Below are positions 52,680-63,248 of a stretch of DNA of 64,000 bases, piece after piece. The DNA comes from an uncultured Pelagibacteraceae bacterium (GTDB lineage: Bacteria; Pseudomonadota; Alphaproteobacteria; Pelagibacterales; Pelagibacteraceae): the NCBI GenBank assembly GCA_902617625.1, contig CACMXJ010000002.1, forward strand, positions 62,001-126,000, written 5' to 3'. The notes below the pieces were generated by a model, which saw only the letters and a list, made by a program, of their open reading frames with translations, ran no database searches and was not told the DNA's origin. Both the position numbers and the translations under genes were made by a program. Within the stretch, counting starts at the first letter, position 1; the number at the start of each line of letters is the position of its first letter.

Positions 52680-54705
52680 ATTAAAAGTAAATGATATAGA
52701 AGTTGAAGTAGAAGAGGGCCTAACTGTTCTTCAAGCATGCGAGAAAGCTGGTGTAGAAATTCCAAGATTTTGCTACCATGAAAAATTATCAATTGCTGGA
52801 AATTGTAGAATGTGTCTTGTCGAAATGGAAAAATCTCCAAAACCCATAGCCTCTTGTGCAATGCCTGCGGCTGAGGGTATGGTTATAAAAACAAATACTC
52901 CTAAAATAGAAAAATCTAGAAAGGGTGTAATGGAATTTTTATTAGCCAACCATCCTTTAGATTGTCCTGTTTGTGACCAAGGTGGTGAATGTGATCTTCA
53001 AGATCAGTCAATGTTCTATGGTATTGATAAATCTAGATTTAAAGAAAATAAAAGAGCAGTCCCTGATAAAAACATGGGTCCGCTGATTAAGACTCAAATG
53101 ACAAGATGTATTCATTGTACTAGATGCATTAGATTTGCAACAGAAATTGCTGGTGTACCTGAATTAGGCGCAATAGGCAGAGGTGAAGATATGCAAATAA
53201 CAACATATTTAGAAAAATCAATACAGTCAGAATTATCAGGTAATGTAATAGATCTTTGTCCTGTAGGCGCCCTTACGTCAAAGCCTTATGTATTTGAAGC
53301 TAGGCCATGGGAGTTAAAAAAAACAGAAACAATTGATGTAATGGATGCTGTTGGATCAAATATTAGAGTAGACACATATGACTGGGAGGTAAAAAGAGTA
53401 CTACCAATAATCAATGAAGATATAAATGAGGAATGGATATCTGATAAAACAAGATATGCTTGTGATGGTTTGTTAAGTCAAAGACTAGATACACCATATA
53501 TAAAATATAATAATAAATTTGAAAAAGCCTCATGGGATGAAGTTTTTAAAATTATAAAATCAAAAATACAAAATACCGATAAAGATAAAATAGCAGGATT
53601 TGTGGGCGACCTAGTAAATATGGAGGCTACCTACATATTTAAGGAATTTTTAGAGCGAACTATAGATACTAAAAATTATGAATCTAGATCATCTGATATG
53701 TTTATTGATAGCTCTAAAAGAGAAAACTATTTATTCAATTCAACAATTAATGGTATTGAGGAATCAGATTTAATTCTGTTAATTGGAACTCATCCAAGAT
53801 TTGAAGCCACAATGCTTAATGCAAGAATTCGAAAAGCTTATCTAAAAAATAAAGTCAAAATTGTTTCTTTAAATGATGTAGGTGATCTAACCTATCCTTA
53901 TCAAAGCCTTGATGGAAAAACTCAAACAATAAAAGATATTATTGAAAATAAAAATGAACTTACAAAAGACATTATTAATGCTCAAAAACCAATAATAATA
54001 ATTGGAGAGTCATTTTTAAAATTGAAGTCAGCTGAGTTTTTATTTGTTTCTTTTAAAAATTTTTTGATCAACAACAATAAATTTACTGATGATTGGAGCC
54101 CTTTAAATTTTTTACCTTCCGACGCAGCTACGATTGGAAGTTTAGATCTTGATATAATTGATAAAAAAAATGAATTAATAAAGAATTTAAATGAACATAA
54201 ATTTGATTTAGTTTTTTTAATGGGTCAAGATAATTTAAAATTTACTAAAAAAAATGAGTTTATAATATATGTAGGAAGCCATGGGGATAATGGTGCTGAA
54301 CTAGCAGATATTATTTTACCAGGAGCAGCTTACACAGAGCAATCAGGTCATTATACCAATTTAGAAGGCAAAGTACAAAAAGCTTATAAAGCATCATATC
54401 CACCAGGAGATGCAAAAGAAGATTGGGAAATTATAAATAATCTTGCAGAATTTATTAATAGCAGAAAACTTTTTAACGATAAAGATGAGTTAGAGAGCAG
54501 TATGTTCAACTATATAAATTTAAAAAAAGAAAAACAAGAAAGCCATTCTAACAATAAAGTAGACTTAAGTGATTTTGAGGACGAAATCCTTAAAATAACT
54601 TACAAGGATTATTATTTTTCTAATGTAATTGCAAGATCATCAAAAACAATGTTGAATTGTAATAATTCTAAATTAGAGGTTAAACGAACTGGCACCGAAG
54701 GGTAA
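52672..54705 (+). CDS. nuoG: NADH-quinone oxidoreductase subunit G
   Basis: A 677-residue multi-cluster subunit. The 2Fe-2S site is in CRMCLVEME near 46, the His-ligated 4Fe-4S in [16 protein letters not shown] near 98, and the next 4Fe-4S in [10 protein letters not shown] near 145. A molybdopterin-like domain follows and is degenerate, ending with VKRTGTEG. It has the usual alphaproteobacterial length. Confidence 0.96.
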   Translation: MLKLKVNDIEVEVEEGLTVLQACEKAGVEIPRFCYHEKLSIAGNCRMCLVEMEKSPKPIASCAMPAAEGMVIKTNTPKIEKSRKGVMEFLLANHPLDCPVCDQGGECDLQDQSMFYGIDKSRFKENKRAVPDKNMGPLIKTQMTRCIHCTRCIRFATEIAGVPELGAIGRGEDMQITTYLEKSIQSELSGNVIDLCPVGALTSKPYVFEARPWELKKTETIDVMDAVGSNIRVDTYDWEVKRVLPIINEDINEEWISDKTRYACDGLLSQRLDTPYIKYNNKFEKASWDEVFKIIKSKIQNTDKDKIAGFVGDLVNMEATYIFKEFLERTIDTKNYESRSSDMFIDSSKRENYLFNSTINGIEESDLILLIGTHPRFEATMLNARIRKAYLKNKVKIVSLNDVGDLTYPYQSLDGKTQTIKDIIENKNELTKDIINAQKPIIIIGESFLKLKSAEFLFVSFKNFLINNNKFTDDWSPLNFLPSDAATIGSLDLDIIDKKNELIKNLNEHKFDLVFLMGQDNLKFTKKNEFIIYVGSHGDNGAELADIILPGAAYTEQSGHYTNLEGKVQKAYKASYPPGDAKEDWEIINNLAEFINSRKLFNDKDELESSMFNYINLKKEKQESHSNNKVDLSDFEDEILKITYKDYYFSNVIARSSKTMLNCNNSKLEVKRTGTEG

Positions 54706-54708
54706 ATA

Positions 54709-55707
54709 ATGGAATATATGAATTTAGTTTTTGAGGAGGTTTACAAAATCCTCTTTCTTCTCGTCCCAGTTTTAGTCTCTGTTGCTATGATTGTTTGGTT
54801 AGATAGAAGAGTTTGGGCTTTTGTTCAAAAAAGACAGGGTCCTAATGTTGTTGGTCCCTTTGGTTTATTACAATCATTAGCTGATGCATTAAAATTTATT
54901 TTTAAAGAAATAATAATTCCAGCTAGTTCTAATAAGATTATTTTTATTTTAGCGCCTATTATTACAATGACTTTAGCTTTGATAGCTTGGGCAGTCATAC
55001 CCTTCGGAGAAGAGCAGGTTTTAGCAAATATAAATGTTGGAATTCTTTATATTTTTGCAGTCTCATCTCTTGGAGTTTATGGAATTATCATGGGAGGTTG
55101 GGCTTCCAATTCAAAATATCCTTTTTTGGGTTCAATAAGATCTGCCGCGCAAATGGTATCTTATGAGGTTTCAATTGGCATAATTATAATCAATGTTCTT
55201 TTGTGTGTAGGATCATTAAATTTAAGTGATATCGTTTTAGCTCAGCAAAATATCTGGTTCATAATTCCGTTATTTCCAATGTTTGTAATATTTTTTATTT
55301 CTTCTTTAGCAGAAACAAATCGACCACCTTTTGATTTACCTGAAGCCGAAGCAGAATTAGTTGCTGGATATCAAACTGAATATTCTGGTATGATGTATGC
55401 AATGTTCTGGTTAGGAGAGTACGCAAATATTCTACTAATGTGTGCTTTAGGATCGATTTTATTTTTAGGGGGTTGGCTTTCACCTATTGACTTGTATCCA
55501 TTTAATTTGATTCCAGGAGCTGTTTGGTTAATTTTGAAAATATTACTTTTATTTATTTTATTTGCACTAGTTAAAGCAGTTGTACCAAGATATAGATATG
55601 ATCAATTGATGAGATTAGGTTGGAAAATATTCCTTCCATTTTCTCTGACCTATGTTGTTTTAACCGCTAGTTATTTATTTTATTTTAACCTTTTACCTAC
55701 ACTTTAA
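54709..55707 (+). CDS. nuoH: NADH-quinone oxidoreductase subunit H
   Basis: A 332-residue eight-helix membrane subunit closing the quinone chamber. Signatures are [20 protein letters not shown] and [20 protein letters not shown]. It ends directly next to nuoI. Confidence 0.97.
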   Translation: MEYMNLVFEEVYKILFLLVPVLVSVAMIVWLDRRVWAFVQKRQGPNVVGPFGLLQSLADALKFIFKEIIIPASSNKIIFILAPIITMTLALIAWAVIPFGEEQVLANINVGILYIFAVSSLGVYGIIMGGWASNSKYPFLGSIRSAAQMVSYEVSIGIIIINVLLCVGSLNLSDIVLAQQNIWFIIPLFPMFVIFFISSLAETNRPPFDLPEAEAELVAGYQTEYSGMMYAMFWLGEYANILLMCALGSILFLGGWLSPIDLYPFNLIPGAVWLILKILLLFILFALVKAVVPRYRYDQLMRLGWKIFLPFSLTYVVLTASYLFYFNLLPTL

Positions 55708-56193
55708 ATGAAAATTACAAGATTTTTAAAAACAATATTCATGGTTGATTTTGTGATTGGCTTATTAATAGCTTTGAGAGAAATGTTTAAAACAAAGAAA
55801 ACAATAAATTATCCTTTTGAAAAAGGAAAAATTAGTCCAAGATTTAGAGGAGAGCATGCACTTAGAAGATATCCAAACGGGGAAGAAAGATGTATAGCAT
55901 GTAAGTTATGTGAAGCAGTTTGTCCAGCGCAAGCAATTACAATCGAGTCAGCTGAAAGATCTGATGGAAGTAGGAAAACTACTCGTTACGATATTGATAT
56001 GATGAAATGTATTTATTGTGGTCTATGTGAAGAGTCGTGTCCTGTAGATGCAATAGTTCAAGGTCCAAATTTTGAATTTTCAACAGAGACAAGAGAAGAA
56101 CTTTATTATACTAAGGAAAAACTACTAGATAATGGTGATAGATGGGAAAATATTTTAGCGGCGAATATCAAATCAGATAATCCTTATAGGTAG
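55708..56193 (+). CDS. nuoI: NADH-quinone oxidoreductase subunit I
   Basis: A 161-residue ferredoxin-like subunit holding clusters N6a and N6b: [12 protein letters not shown] near 62 and [12 protein letters not shown] near 101. The N-terminal amphipathic helix ([15 protein letters not shown]) would attach it to the membrane arm. Confidence 0.97.
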   Translation: MKITRFLKTIFMVDFVIGLLIALREMFKTKKTINYPFEKGKISPRFRGEHALRRYPNGEERCIACKLCEAVCPAQAITIESAERSDGSRKTTRYDIDMMKCIYCGLCEESCPVDAIVQGPNFEFSTETREELYYTKEKLLDNGDRWENILAANIKSDNPYR

Positions 56194-56197
56194 ATTT

Positions 56198-56833
56198 ATG
56201 GTAGCTCATGCAATATTTTTTTATGTTTTTTCAATTATTGCAGTCATTTCAGCTATCATGGTCACAGTTTCAAAAAATACAGTACACTCAGTTTTTTTTT
56301 TAATATTAGATTTTATTAGTATTTCATGTCTCTTTATAATGATTGGCGCAGAGTTTTTGGGAATGATTATGCTAATTGTATATGTTGGTGCAGTAGCTGT
56401 TTTGTTTTTATTCGTTGTAATGATGTTAAATGTTGCTCAACAAAAAAATCAATGGTTTAATTCAGAAACAACTACCTCTAGTCACATACCAGTTGGTCTA
56501 ATTATAAGTACTATTATTTTTTTTGAATTGATTATTGTTGTAGGTGGTTGGAAATATAAACCTGAATTGTCTAATCCTAATACCAATCAAATGTTTAATG
56601 AAATAAGCAATACACACTCATTAGGTCAGGTTTTGTATACTGATTATATTCATATTTTTCAAATTAGTGGAATGATATTATTAATTGCGATGATAGGTGC
56701 AATCGTTCTTACATTTAGAAAAAGAGAAGGTGTCAAGACACAGAGTTATTTGAAACAAATTTCAAGAGAAAGGTCTGAAGGTATTGAAGTTTTAGAGGTT
56801 CCATCAAATAAAGGAGTTAAGATAGATGACTGA
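56198..56833 (+). CDS. nuoJ: NADH-quinone oxidoreductase subunit J
   Basis: A 211-residue five-helix membrane subunit with the pi-bulge helix [22 protein letters not shown] region typical of NuoJ, visible over residues 49-70. It overlaps nuoK by 8 bases. Confidence 0.95.
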   Translation: MVAHAIFFYVFSIIAVISAIMVTVSKNTVHSVFFLILDFISISCLFIMIGAEFLGMIMLIVYVGAVAVLFLFVVMMLNVAQQKNQWFNSETTTSSHIPVGLIISTIIFFELIIVVGGWKYKPELSNPNTNQMFNEISNTHSLGQVLYTDYIHIFQISGMILLIAMIGAIVLTFRKREGVKTQSYLKQISRERSEGIEVLEVPSNKGVKIDD

Positions 56834-57137
56834 CATAGGTTTAGGACATTATCTTACATTAGGAGCAGTTATTTTTAGTATTGGTGTCATTGGTATCTTT
56901 CTTAATAGAAAAAATATTATCGTGATTTTGATGAGTATTGAACTGATATTATTAGCTGTTAACATAAATTTAGTATCGTTTTCTATTTATCTTGGTGATT
57001 TAACTGGTCAAGTTTTTACATTATTTATTTTGACCGTAGCTGCTGCTGAAGCTGCAATTGGTCTTGCCATAATAGTAGTTTATTACCGAAATGCAGGAAC
57101 TATAAGGGTTGAAGAGATAGATAAATTAAAAGGATAA
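56826..57137 (+). CDS. nuoK: NADH-quinone oxidoreductase subunit K
   Basis: A 103-residue three-helix subunit. The two conserved membrane glutamates lie in [12 protein letters not shown] and [15 protein letters not shown]. Normal length. Confidence 0.96.
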   Translation: MTDIGLGHYLTLGAVIFSIGVIGIFLNRKNIIVILMSIELILLAVNINLVSFSIYLGDLTGQVFTLFILTVAAAEAAIGLAIIVVYYRNAGTIRVEEIDKLKG

Positions 57138-57138
57138 A

Positions 57139-59052
57139 ATGGAAATTTCAATCATAGCATTACCATTAATTGCCTCAATTATATCTGGATTTTTTGGAAA
57201 GTTTATAGGTGATAGAACTTCGGAAATAGTAACTAGTTTATTAGTATCTATTTCAGCTATTCTTTCAGCAATTGTATTTTACGATGTAATTTTTAATCAA
57301 TACGAAGCAAATATTAAAATCGCTACGTGGATTAATTCAGGATCATTAGAGGTAAACTGGTCAATGAAAATTGATGCTTTATCATCAGTAATGTTAGTAG
57401 TCGTAACTTTTGTTTCTGCATTAGTTCATATCTATTCAATTGGATACATGTCCCACGATCCTCATAAACCAAGATTTATGGCTTACTTATCGTTATTTAC
57501 ATTTGCCATGTTAATGTTGGTAACGGCTGATAATTTTATTCAATTATTTTTTGGTTGGGAAGGAGTAGGCCTTTGTTCTTATTTTTTAATTGGTTTTTGG
57601 TTTAAAAAGGAAACTGCTAATGCAGCAGCCATCAAGGCGTTTGTGGTTAATAGAGTTGGAGATTTTGGTTTTGCTCTTGGTATATTTTTGATTTTTTATT
57701 TATTCGGGACAGTGAACTATACAGAAGTTTTTAATCAGATACCAAATGTTGCAGATGAAAAACTTAATTTTTTAGGTATTCGGATTAATGCTATAGATTT
57801 AATTTGTATACTATTGTTCATTGGTGCCATGGGTAAATCGGCCCAAATTTTTTTACATACCTGGTTGCCAGATGCAATGGAGGGTCCAACACCAGTTTCA
57901 GCATTGATTCATGCAGCCACTATGGTTACAGCTGGAGTTTTTCTTGTCGTAAGATGTTCACCCATATATGAATATTCAGAATTAGCTCTAAACATCGTAA
58001 CTGTAATCGGTATGAGCACTGCTTTTTTTGCAGCGAGTGTAGCTTTAGTTCAAACAGACATAAAAAAGATCATAGCTTATTCCACGTGTAGTCAATTAGG
58101 TTATATGTTTTTTGCTGCTGGTGTAGGCGCATATAATGTTGCAATGTTTCATTTATTTACTCACGCATTTTTTAAGGCATTATTATTTCTAGGATCAGGG
58201 TCTGTTATTCATGCATTTAAAGATGAGCAAAACATAAATAATATGGGAGGAGTATGGAGAAAATTGCCTTTTACTTATGCTTTAATGATAATTGGAACTT
58301 TAGCATTAACAGGCTTTCCTTTACTATCTGGCTTTTATTCTAAGGACGCTATAATAGAGTTTGCATATTTAAGCGGGACTACTACTGGATATTACGCAGC
58401 AGGAATAGGTATATTTACAGCTCTATTAACATCAATTTATTCGTGGAGACTGATGTTTAAAACTTTTCATGGAAATTATAACAACAAGGAAATTAATATT
58501 GAGGAAACACATGAGTCTCCACTAGTTATGTTAATACCTTTGATAATATTATCTACAGGAGCAATTTTTGCTGGATTTATTTTTAAAGATTTATTTATAG
58601 GTTATCAGGGAATTAATAATTTTTGGAATGAGTCAATTTTCTTTTTAGAACCTTTAAGCACCGATCATCCACCGTTATGGTTTTTAGTTTTAACCCCAAC
58701 ATTAGTAACCTTATCTATACCACTAGCTTATTATTTGTTTGTAAAGAATAAAAATTTTCCAGCTCAAATAGTTAATTTTAATAAACCATTATATGATTTT
58801 TTATTCAATAAATGGTATTTTGACGAAATTTACGACACATTATTTGTAAAATCTTCGAAAAAATTTGGTTTATTTTTGTGGAAATTTTTTGATATAAAAG
58901 TGATAGATGGCTTTGGACCTGATGGTATCTCTGGGCTAATTAAAAAATTTTCTATTAAAGCTAATAAATTTCAAAGTGGTTATATTTATCAATATGCTTT
59001 TATAATGTTACTCGGTTTTTCTGCTTTTTTAACCTTCTTAATCGTTAAATAA
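57139..59052 (+). CDS. nuoL: NADH-quinone oxidoreductase subunit L
   Basis: A 637-residue antiporter-like proton-pumping subunit. GWEGVGLCSYFLIGFW holds the conserved Glu, and HTWLPDAMEGPTPVSALIHA with the following lysine network is present. The C-terminal long lateral helix region (FNKWYFDEIYDTLF) is intact. Confidence 0.97.
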   Translation: MEISIIALPLIASIISGFFGKFIGDRTSEIVTSLLVSISAILSAIVFYDVIFNQYEANIKIATWINSGSLEVNWSMKIDALSSVMLVVVTFVSALVHIYSIGYMSHDPHKPRFMAYLSLFTFAMLMLVTADNFIQLFFGWEGVGLCSYFLIGFWFKKETANAAAIKAFVVNRVGDFGFALGIFLIFYLFGTVNYTEVFNQIPNVADEKLNFLGIRINAIDLICILLFIGAMGKSAQIFLHTWLPDAMEGPTPVSALIHAATMVTAGVFLVVRCSPIYEYSELALNIVTVIGMSTAFFAASVALVQTDIKKIIAYSTCSQLGYMFFAAGVGAYNVAMFHLFTHAFFKALLFLGSGSVIHAFKDEQNINNMGGVWRKLPFTYALMIIGTLALTGFPLLSGFYSKDAIIEFAYLSGTTTGYYAAGIGIFTALLTSIYSWRLMFKTFHGNYNNKEINIEETHESPLVMLIPLIILSTGAIFAGFIFKDLFIGYQGINNFWNESIFFLEPLSTDHPPLWFLVLTPTLVTLSIPLAYYLFVKNKNFPAQIVNFNKPLYDFLFNKWYFDEIYDTLFVKSSKKFGLFLWKFFDIKVIDGFGPDGISGLIKKFSIKANKFQSGYIYQYAFIMLLGFSAFLTFLIVK

Positions 59053-60536
59053 TGAACTTTCCAATTCTTTCCTCATTAATACTTTTACCTTCAATTGGAG
59101 CACTATTTTTATTTTTTACAAGAAGTAAAAGTGAAAATAAAATTACTGTAAAGTATGTTGCCTTATTTACATCTCTAGTTAACTTTTTTTTATCTATTTA
59201 TTTGTGGTTTTTATTTGATCCAACAACATCTGCATTTCAATTTGTTGAAGATAGAGTTTGGATTGAAGGTTTAATTAATTACAAAGTTGGAATTGATGGA
59301 ATATCAATACTTTTTATAATTCTTACAACATTTATTACACCTCTATGCATAATCTCAGTAAATAATTCAATTACAAAAAGATTAAATGAGTTTTTAATAG
59401 CAATTCTAGTTATGGAAACTTTCATGATTGGAGTTTTTTGTTCTCTAGATCTAGTAGTTTTTTATTTATTTTTTGAGGCAGGTTTAATCCCAATGTTTTT
59501 AATTATTGGAATTTGGGGTGGGGCTAGAAGAGTTTATTCCGCTTTTAAGTTTTTTTTATTCACTCTTTTAGGCTCAGTTCTAATGCTAGTTGCGATAATT
59601 TCAATTTATTGGATCACAGGCACTACAGATGTCGTTCAACTTTACGAACTAGGTATAGATACGAAATATCAAAATTTATTGTGGTTAGCTTTTTTTAGTT
59701 CATTTGCTGTAAAAACTCCAATGTGGCCAGTTCACACATGGCTTCCAGATGCACATGTTGAAGCTCCAACAGCAGGATCGGTTTTGTTAGCTGCTATTTT
59801 ACTTAAAATGGCTGGCTATGGATTTATAAGATTTTCTTTGGGATTATTTCCTTCTGCTTCAGAAGTTTTTACTCCTTTAATTTACACATTAAGTGTTATT
59901 GCAATTATTTTCACGTCATTAATAGCTTTAATGCAAGAGGACATGAAAAAGTTAATAGCATATTCTTCTGTGGCCCATATGGGGTTTGTTACTTTAGGAA
60001 TATTTACAAATCAACAACAAGGTATTGAAGGGAGTATAATTCAAATGATCAGTCACGGTCTAGTATCAGCAGCTTTATTTTTATGTGTTGGTGTCGTTTA
60101 TGATCGAATGCACTCTAGATTGATCGCAACCTATGGAGGTATTATTACCATTATACCCAAATATGCTATTTTATTTATGGTATTTACTTTAGCTGCTTTA
60201 GGATTACCAGGAACAAGTGGGTTTGTTGGCGAATTTTTAATTTTAATGGCTGCTTTTAAAGATAATTTTTTAGTAGCAGTATTAGCTAGTTTAGGAGTTA
60301 TCATTGGAGCAGCATATATGCTCTGGTTGTACAAAAGAGTTATTTTTGGAAAACTAATAAACTCTGAGTTAAAAAAAATGATTGATTTAAATAAATCAGA
60401 GGCGTTCACGCTCACCTGTTTAGCTATACCAACTTTATATTTTGGTTTTTATCCAGAACCATTAATTAACATTATTGAAGTTTCAATAAGTGATTTAATC
60501 GATACGTATAACTTCAGCGTGGCAAGTAAACAATGA
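59052..60536 (+). CDS. nuoM: NADH-quinone oxidoreductase subunit M
   Basis: A 494-residue antiporter-like pumping subunit. FYLFFEAGLIPMFLIIGIWG contains the key Glu, HTWLPDAHVEAPTAGSVLLA and the Lys-bearing LLKMAGYG follow. It overlaps both neighbours by one or four bases. Confidence 0.97.
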   Translation: MNFPILSSLILLPSIGALFLFFTRSKSENKITVKYVALFTSLVNFFLSIYLWFLFDPTTSAFQFVEDRVWIEGLINYKVGIDGISILFIILTTFITPLCIISVNNSITKRLNEFLIAILVMETFMIGVFCSLDLVVFYLFFEAGLIPMFLIIGIWGGARRVYSAFKFFLFTLLGSVLMLVAIISIYWITGTTDVVQLYELGIDTKYQNLLWLAFFSSFAVKTPMWPVHTWLPDAHVEAPTAGSVLLAAILLKMAGYGFIRFSLGLFPSASEVFTPLIYTLSVIAIIFTSLIALMQEDMKKLIAYSSVAHMGFVTLGIFTNQQQGIEGSIIQMISHGLVSAALFLCVGVVYDRMHSRLIATYGGIITIIPKYAILFMVFTLAALGLPGTSGFVGEFLILMAAFKDNFLVAVLASLGVIIGAAYMLWLYKRVIFGKLINSELKKMIDLNKSEAFTLTCLAIPTLYFGFYPEPLINIIEVSISDLIDTYNFSVASKQ

Positions 60537-61951
60537 ATAATATTGAATTAATATTTCCGGAAATTTTTATCTCATTGTCAATAATGTTTTTACTCATCTT
60601 AGGAGTTTTTAAAAAAGATAGTTCAAAAATAATCCACAATATTTCATTATTAATTTTATTAATTACAGCAGTCATCACATTTAATGAAACTTTAAGTATA
60701 AGTCCGACAACTCTATTTAATGAGAGTATTATCATAGATTATTTGTCATCATTCATGAAGATTATAACTTTATTGGCTGCTTTTGTAGTTTTGCTAATTT
60801 CATCAAATTATCTGAGAACTTTCAAAATTTTCAAAATTGAATATCCAATTTTAATTCTAAGTTCTGTATTGGGAATGATGATTATGATTAGCTCTAATGA
60901 TCTAATTGTTTTCTATATGGGTTTAGAACTTCAGTCATTAGCCTTATATGTTTTGGCAACATTTAATAGAGATCAATTAAAATCATCTGAAGCAGGATTA
61001 AAATATTTTGTTTTAAGTGCATTATCCTCAGGTTTATTATTGTACGGTTGTTCTTTAATTTATGGTTTTACTGGCTCAACAAATTTTAATGTTATTTCAA
61101 CTCAATTTAATGCAAATGAATATGCTATTACTTTTGGAATAGTTTTTATTTTGGTGGGTTTAGCGTTTAAAATTTCTGCTGTTCCATTTCATATGTGGGC
61201 ACCAGATGTGTATGAAGGTTCACCAACATCTGTAACATTATTTTTTACTATGGTTCCAAAAATAGCAGCGTTAACTGTGTTTATAAGATTTCTATATGTT
61301 CCTTTTTTAAATCTTATTGATCAGTGGCAAATGATTTTAGTATTTTTATCGATCGCATCTATGCTTTTTGGCGCGATAGCAGCTATAGGGCAAAAAAATC
61401 TTAAGAGACTAATAGCTTATAGCTCTATTAGTCATATTGGATATGCTCTAGCAGGTTTGGCAACAGGGTCAAATGATGGGATACAAAGCTCAGTTATTTA
61501 TATGACTATTTATATTATTATGAACTTAGGTTTTTTTTCATGCTTATTAATGATGAGAAGAAATAATATTTATTACGAACAAATAGAAGATCTGTCTGGA
61601 TTATCAAAAAATCATCCATTGCTCTCTATTTCATTATTAATTATTTTATTCTCTTTAGCTGGAATCCCACCACTTGCAGGCTTTTTTGCAAAATTTTATA
61701 TTTTTAAATCTGTTATTGAGCAGTCAATGTATTTTTTAGCTATTGTTGGATTACTATCAACAGTAGTAGCAGCGTTTTATTACTTGCGAATTATTAAAAT
61801 AATGTATTTTGATGAGGAAAAAGATAGTTATGACAAAGATCATAACCTTTGGTTGAAGTTATCTTTAACAGTTTCTACAATACTAATTTTAATGTACTTT
61901 ATTTTTCCTAGTGAATTGATTGATGTAGTTTCAAAAATCAATATAATTTAA
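60533..61951 (+). CDS. nuoN: NADH-quinone oxidoreductase subunit N
   Basis: A 472-residue antiporter-like pumping subunit. FYMGLELQSLALYVLATF and HMWAPDVYEGSPTSVTLFF are diagnostic, with SLAGIPPLAGFFAKFYIF near the end. Last nuo gene; its stop shares one base with the birA start. Confidence 0.97.
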   Translation: MNNIELIFPEIFISLSIMFLLILGVFKKDSSKIIHNISLLILLITAVITFNETLSISPTTLFNESIIIDYLSSFMKIITLLAAFVVLLISSNYLRTFKIFKIEYPILILSSVLGMMIMISSNDLIVFYMGLELQSLALYVLATFNRDQLKSSEAGLKYFVLSALSSGLLLYGCSLIYGFTGSTNFNVISTQFNANEYAITFGIVFILVGLAFKISAVPFHMWAPDVYEGSPTSVTLFFTMVPKIAALTVFIRFLYVPFLNLIDQWQMILVFLSIASMLFGAIAAIGQKNLKRLIAYSSISHIGYALAGLATGSNDGIQSSVIYMTIYIIMNLGFFSCLLMMRRNNIYYEQIEDLSGLSKNHPLLSISLLIILFSLAGIPPLAGFFAKFYIFKSVIEQSMYFLAIVGLLSTVVAAFYYLRIIKIMYFDEEKDSYDKDHNLWLKLSLTVSTILILMYFIFPSELIDVVSKINII

Positions 61952-62490
61952 TGAAATTTAAAATATTTAGATTTAATAAAGTAAAAAGTACCAATAATAC
62001 CGCAATAAGAATAATCAAAAATTATAATTATGATTTTGGCATGATCTTATCTGATTTACAAGTTAATGGTAGAGGCCAATATGGAAAAAAATGGGTTTCC
62101 TATAAAGGAAATTTATTCGTAAGTTTTTTTTATAATCTTAAAAACTTTAAGATATCTTTTAATAAATTAACTAAAATTAATTGTTTAATAGTTAAAGAAT
62201 GTATTTCACGATATTATAAAAAAAAGATTCATTTTAAAAAACCTAATGATCTTTTAATCCAAAAAAAAAAGATATGTGGAATATTACAAGAAAAAGTGAG
62301 TAAATTTAATAATACTTATTTGATTGTTGGTATTGGAGTAAATTTAATAAAAAGTCCAATTATAAAGAATTACCCAACAACTCATTTAAGGGAGCTTATC
62401 AACAAAGATATTTCAAAAAAAAAAGTAGAACTTGCACTAAAAAAAATTTTTGAAAACAATTTAAAGAGATTAATTAAAAAAAGAGTATAA
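61951..62490 (+). CDS. birA: biotin-[acetyl-CoA-carboxylase] ligase (short, no DNA-binding domain)
   Basis: A 179-residue biotin protein ligase. The ATP/biotin motif GRGQYGKKWVSYKGNLFVSF corresponds to GRGRxGRxW; STNNTA and KKPNDLLIQKKKICGILQE (the catalytic KWPND region with a Lys substitution pattern) follow, and VGIGVNL is the last core motif. It has neither the N-terminal helix-turn-helix nor, apparently, the C-terminal SH3-like domain, so it should only biotinylate acetyl-CoA carboxylase. It follows nuoN directly, an alphaproteobacterial arrangement. Confidence 0.88.
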   Translation: MKFKIFRFNKVKSTNNTAIRIIKNYNYDFGMILSDLQVNGRGQYGKKWVSYKGNLFVSFFYNLKNFKISFNKLTKINCLIVKECISRYYKKKIHFKKPNDLLIQKKKICGILQEKVSKFNNTYLIVGIGVNLIKSPIIKNYPTTHLRELINKDISKKKVELALKKIFENNLKRLIKKRV

Positions 62491-62498
62491 ATATAGAT

Positions 62499-63248
62499 AT
62501 GCTAATTTTAGGAGATATTGGAAATTCAGTAACTAAATTATTTTTAGTAAATTCTAAAGATAAGATTTTAAAAAAAATAAGTTTACCGTCAAAATCAATA
62601 ACAAACTCAACTCTAAATAAAAAACTTAAAATTTTTACAAAAGATTTTAAGAATATTGAAAAGATATTATTTTGTAGTGTTGTCCCGAAAACTTTTAATT
62701 CTATTAAAAGATTTATATCAAAAAAAACCAAAGTTAAGTGTTATGAAATAAAAGATCTCAATTTAAAATCTATTCTAAATATAAAAGCAAACTTTAAACA
62801 AGTCGGCTCTGATAGACTGGCAAATGCAATAAGTTTAATGACTCCTAAGAAAAATTTTATTATTTTAGATTTTGGCACAGCTACAACGTTTGATGTATTA
62901 GTAAGTAATACTTACCGAGGAGGTGTTATTGCTCCCGGTATAAGTATTTCATTAAATACTTTAATTGATAAGGCTTCTCTGATACCAAAAATTAATCTAA
63001 AAAAAATAAAAAAAGTAATTGGAATTGATACGAGTTCAGCTGTTAGATCAGGTTTTTTTTGGGGCTATGCAGGCTTAATTGACAATATTATTAAATTGAT
63101 TAAGAAAGAAACAGGTAAATCTTATAAGGTTATTATTACGGGTGGTTTTTCTGATTTATTTAAAGATTCGATTAAAACAAAAGTTTTTGAAAACAAAGAT
63201 ATCACTGTTAAGGGTCTTATAAAAATTTCTAAATTATTAAGTAGATGA
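62499..63248 (+). CDS. coaX: type III pantothenate kinase CoaX
   Basis: A 249-residue ASKHA-fold kinase for the first step of CoA synthesis. Motifs are LGDIGNSVTKLFLVN, GSDRLANAISLM, ILDFGTATTFDVL and GGVIAPGISISLNTL. Start is ATG at 62499, 8 bases after birA; the stop overlaps the rnj start as ATGA. Confidence 0.93.
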   Translation: MLILGDIGNSVTKLFLVNSKDKILKKISLPSKSITNSTLNKKLKIFTKDFKNIEKILFCSVVPKTFNSIKRFISKKTKVKCYEIKDLNLKSILNIKANFKQVGSDRLANAISLMTPKKNFIILDFGTATTFDVLVSNTYRGGVIAPGISISLNTLIDKASLIPKINLKKIKKVIGIDTSSAVRSGFFWGYAGLIDNIIKLIKKETGKSYKVIITGGFSDLFKDSIKTKVFENKDITVKGLIKISKLLSR

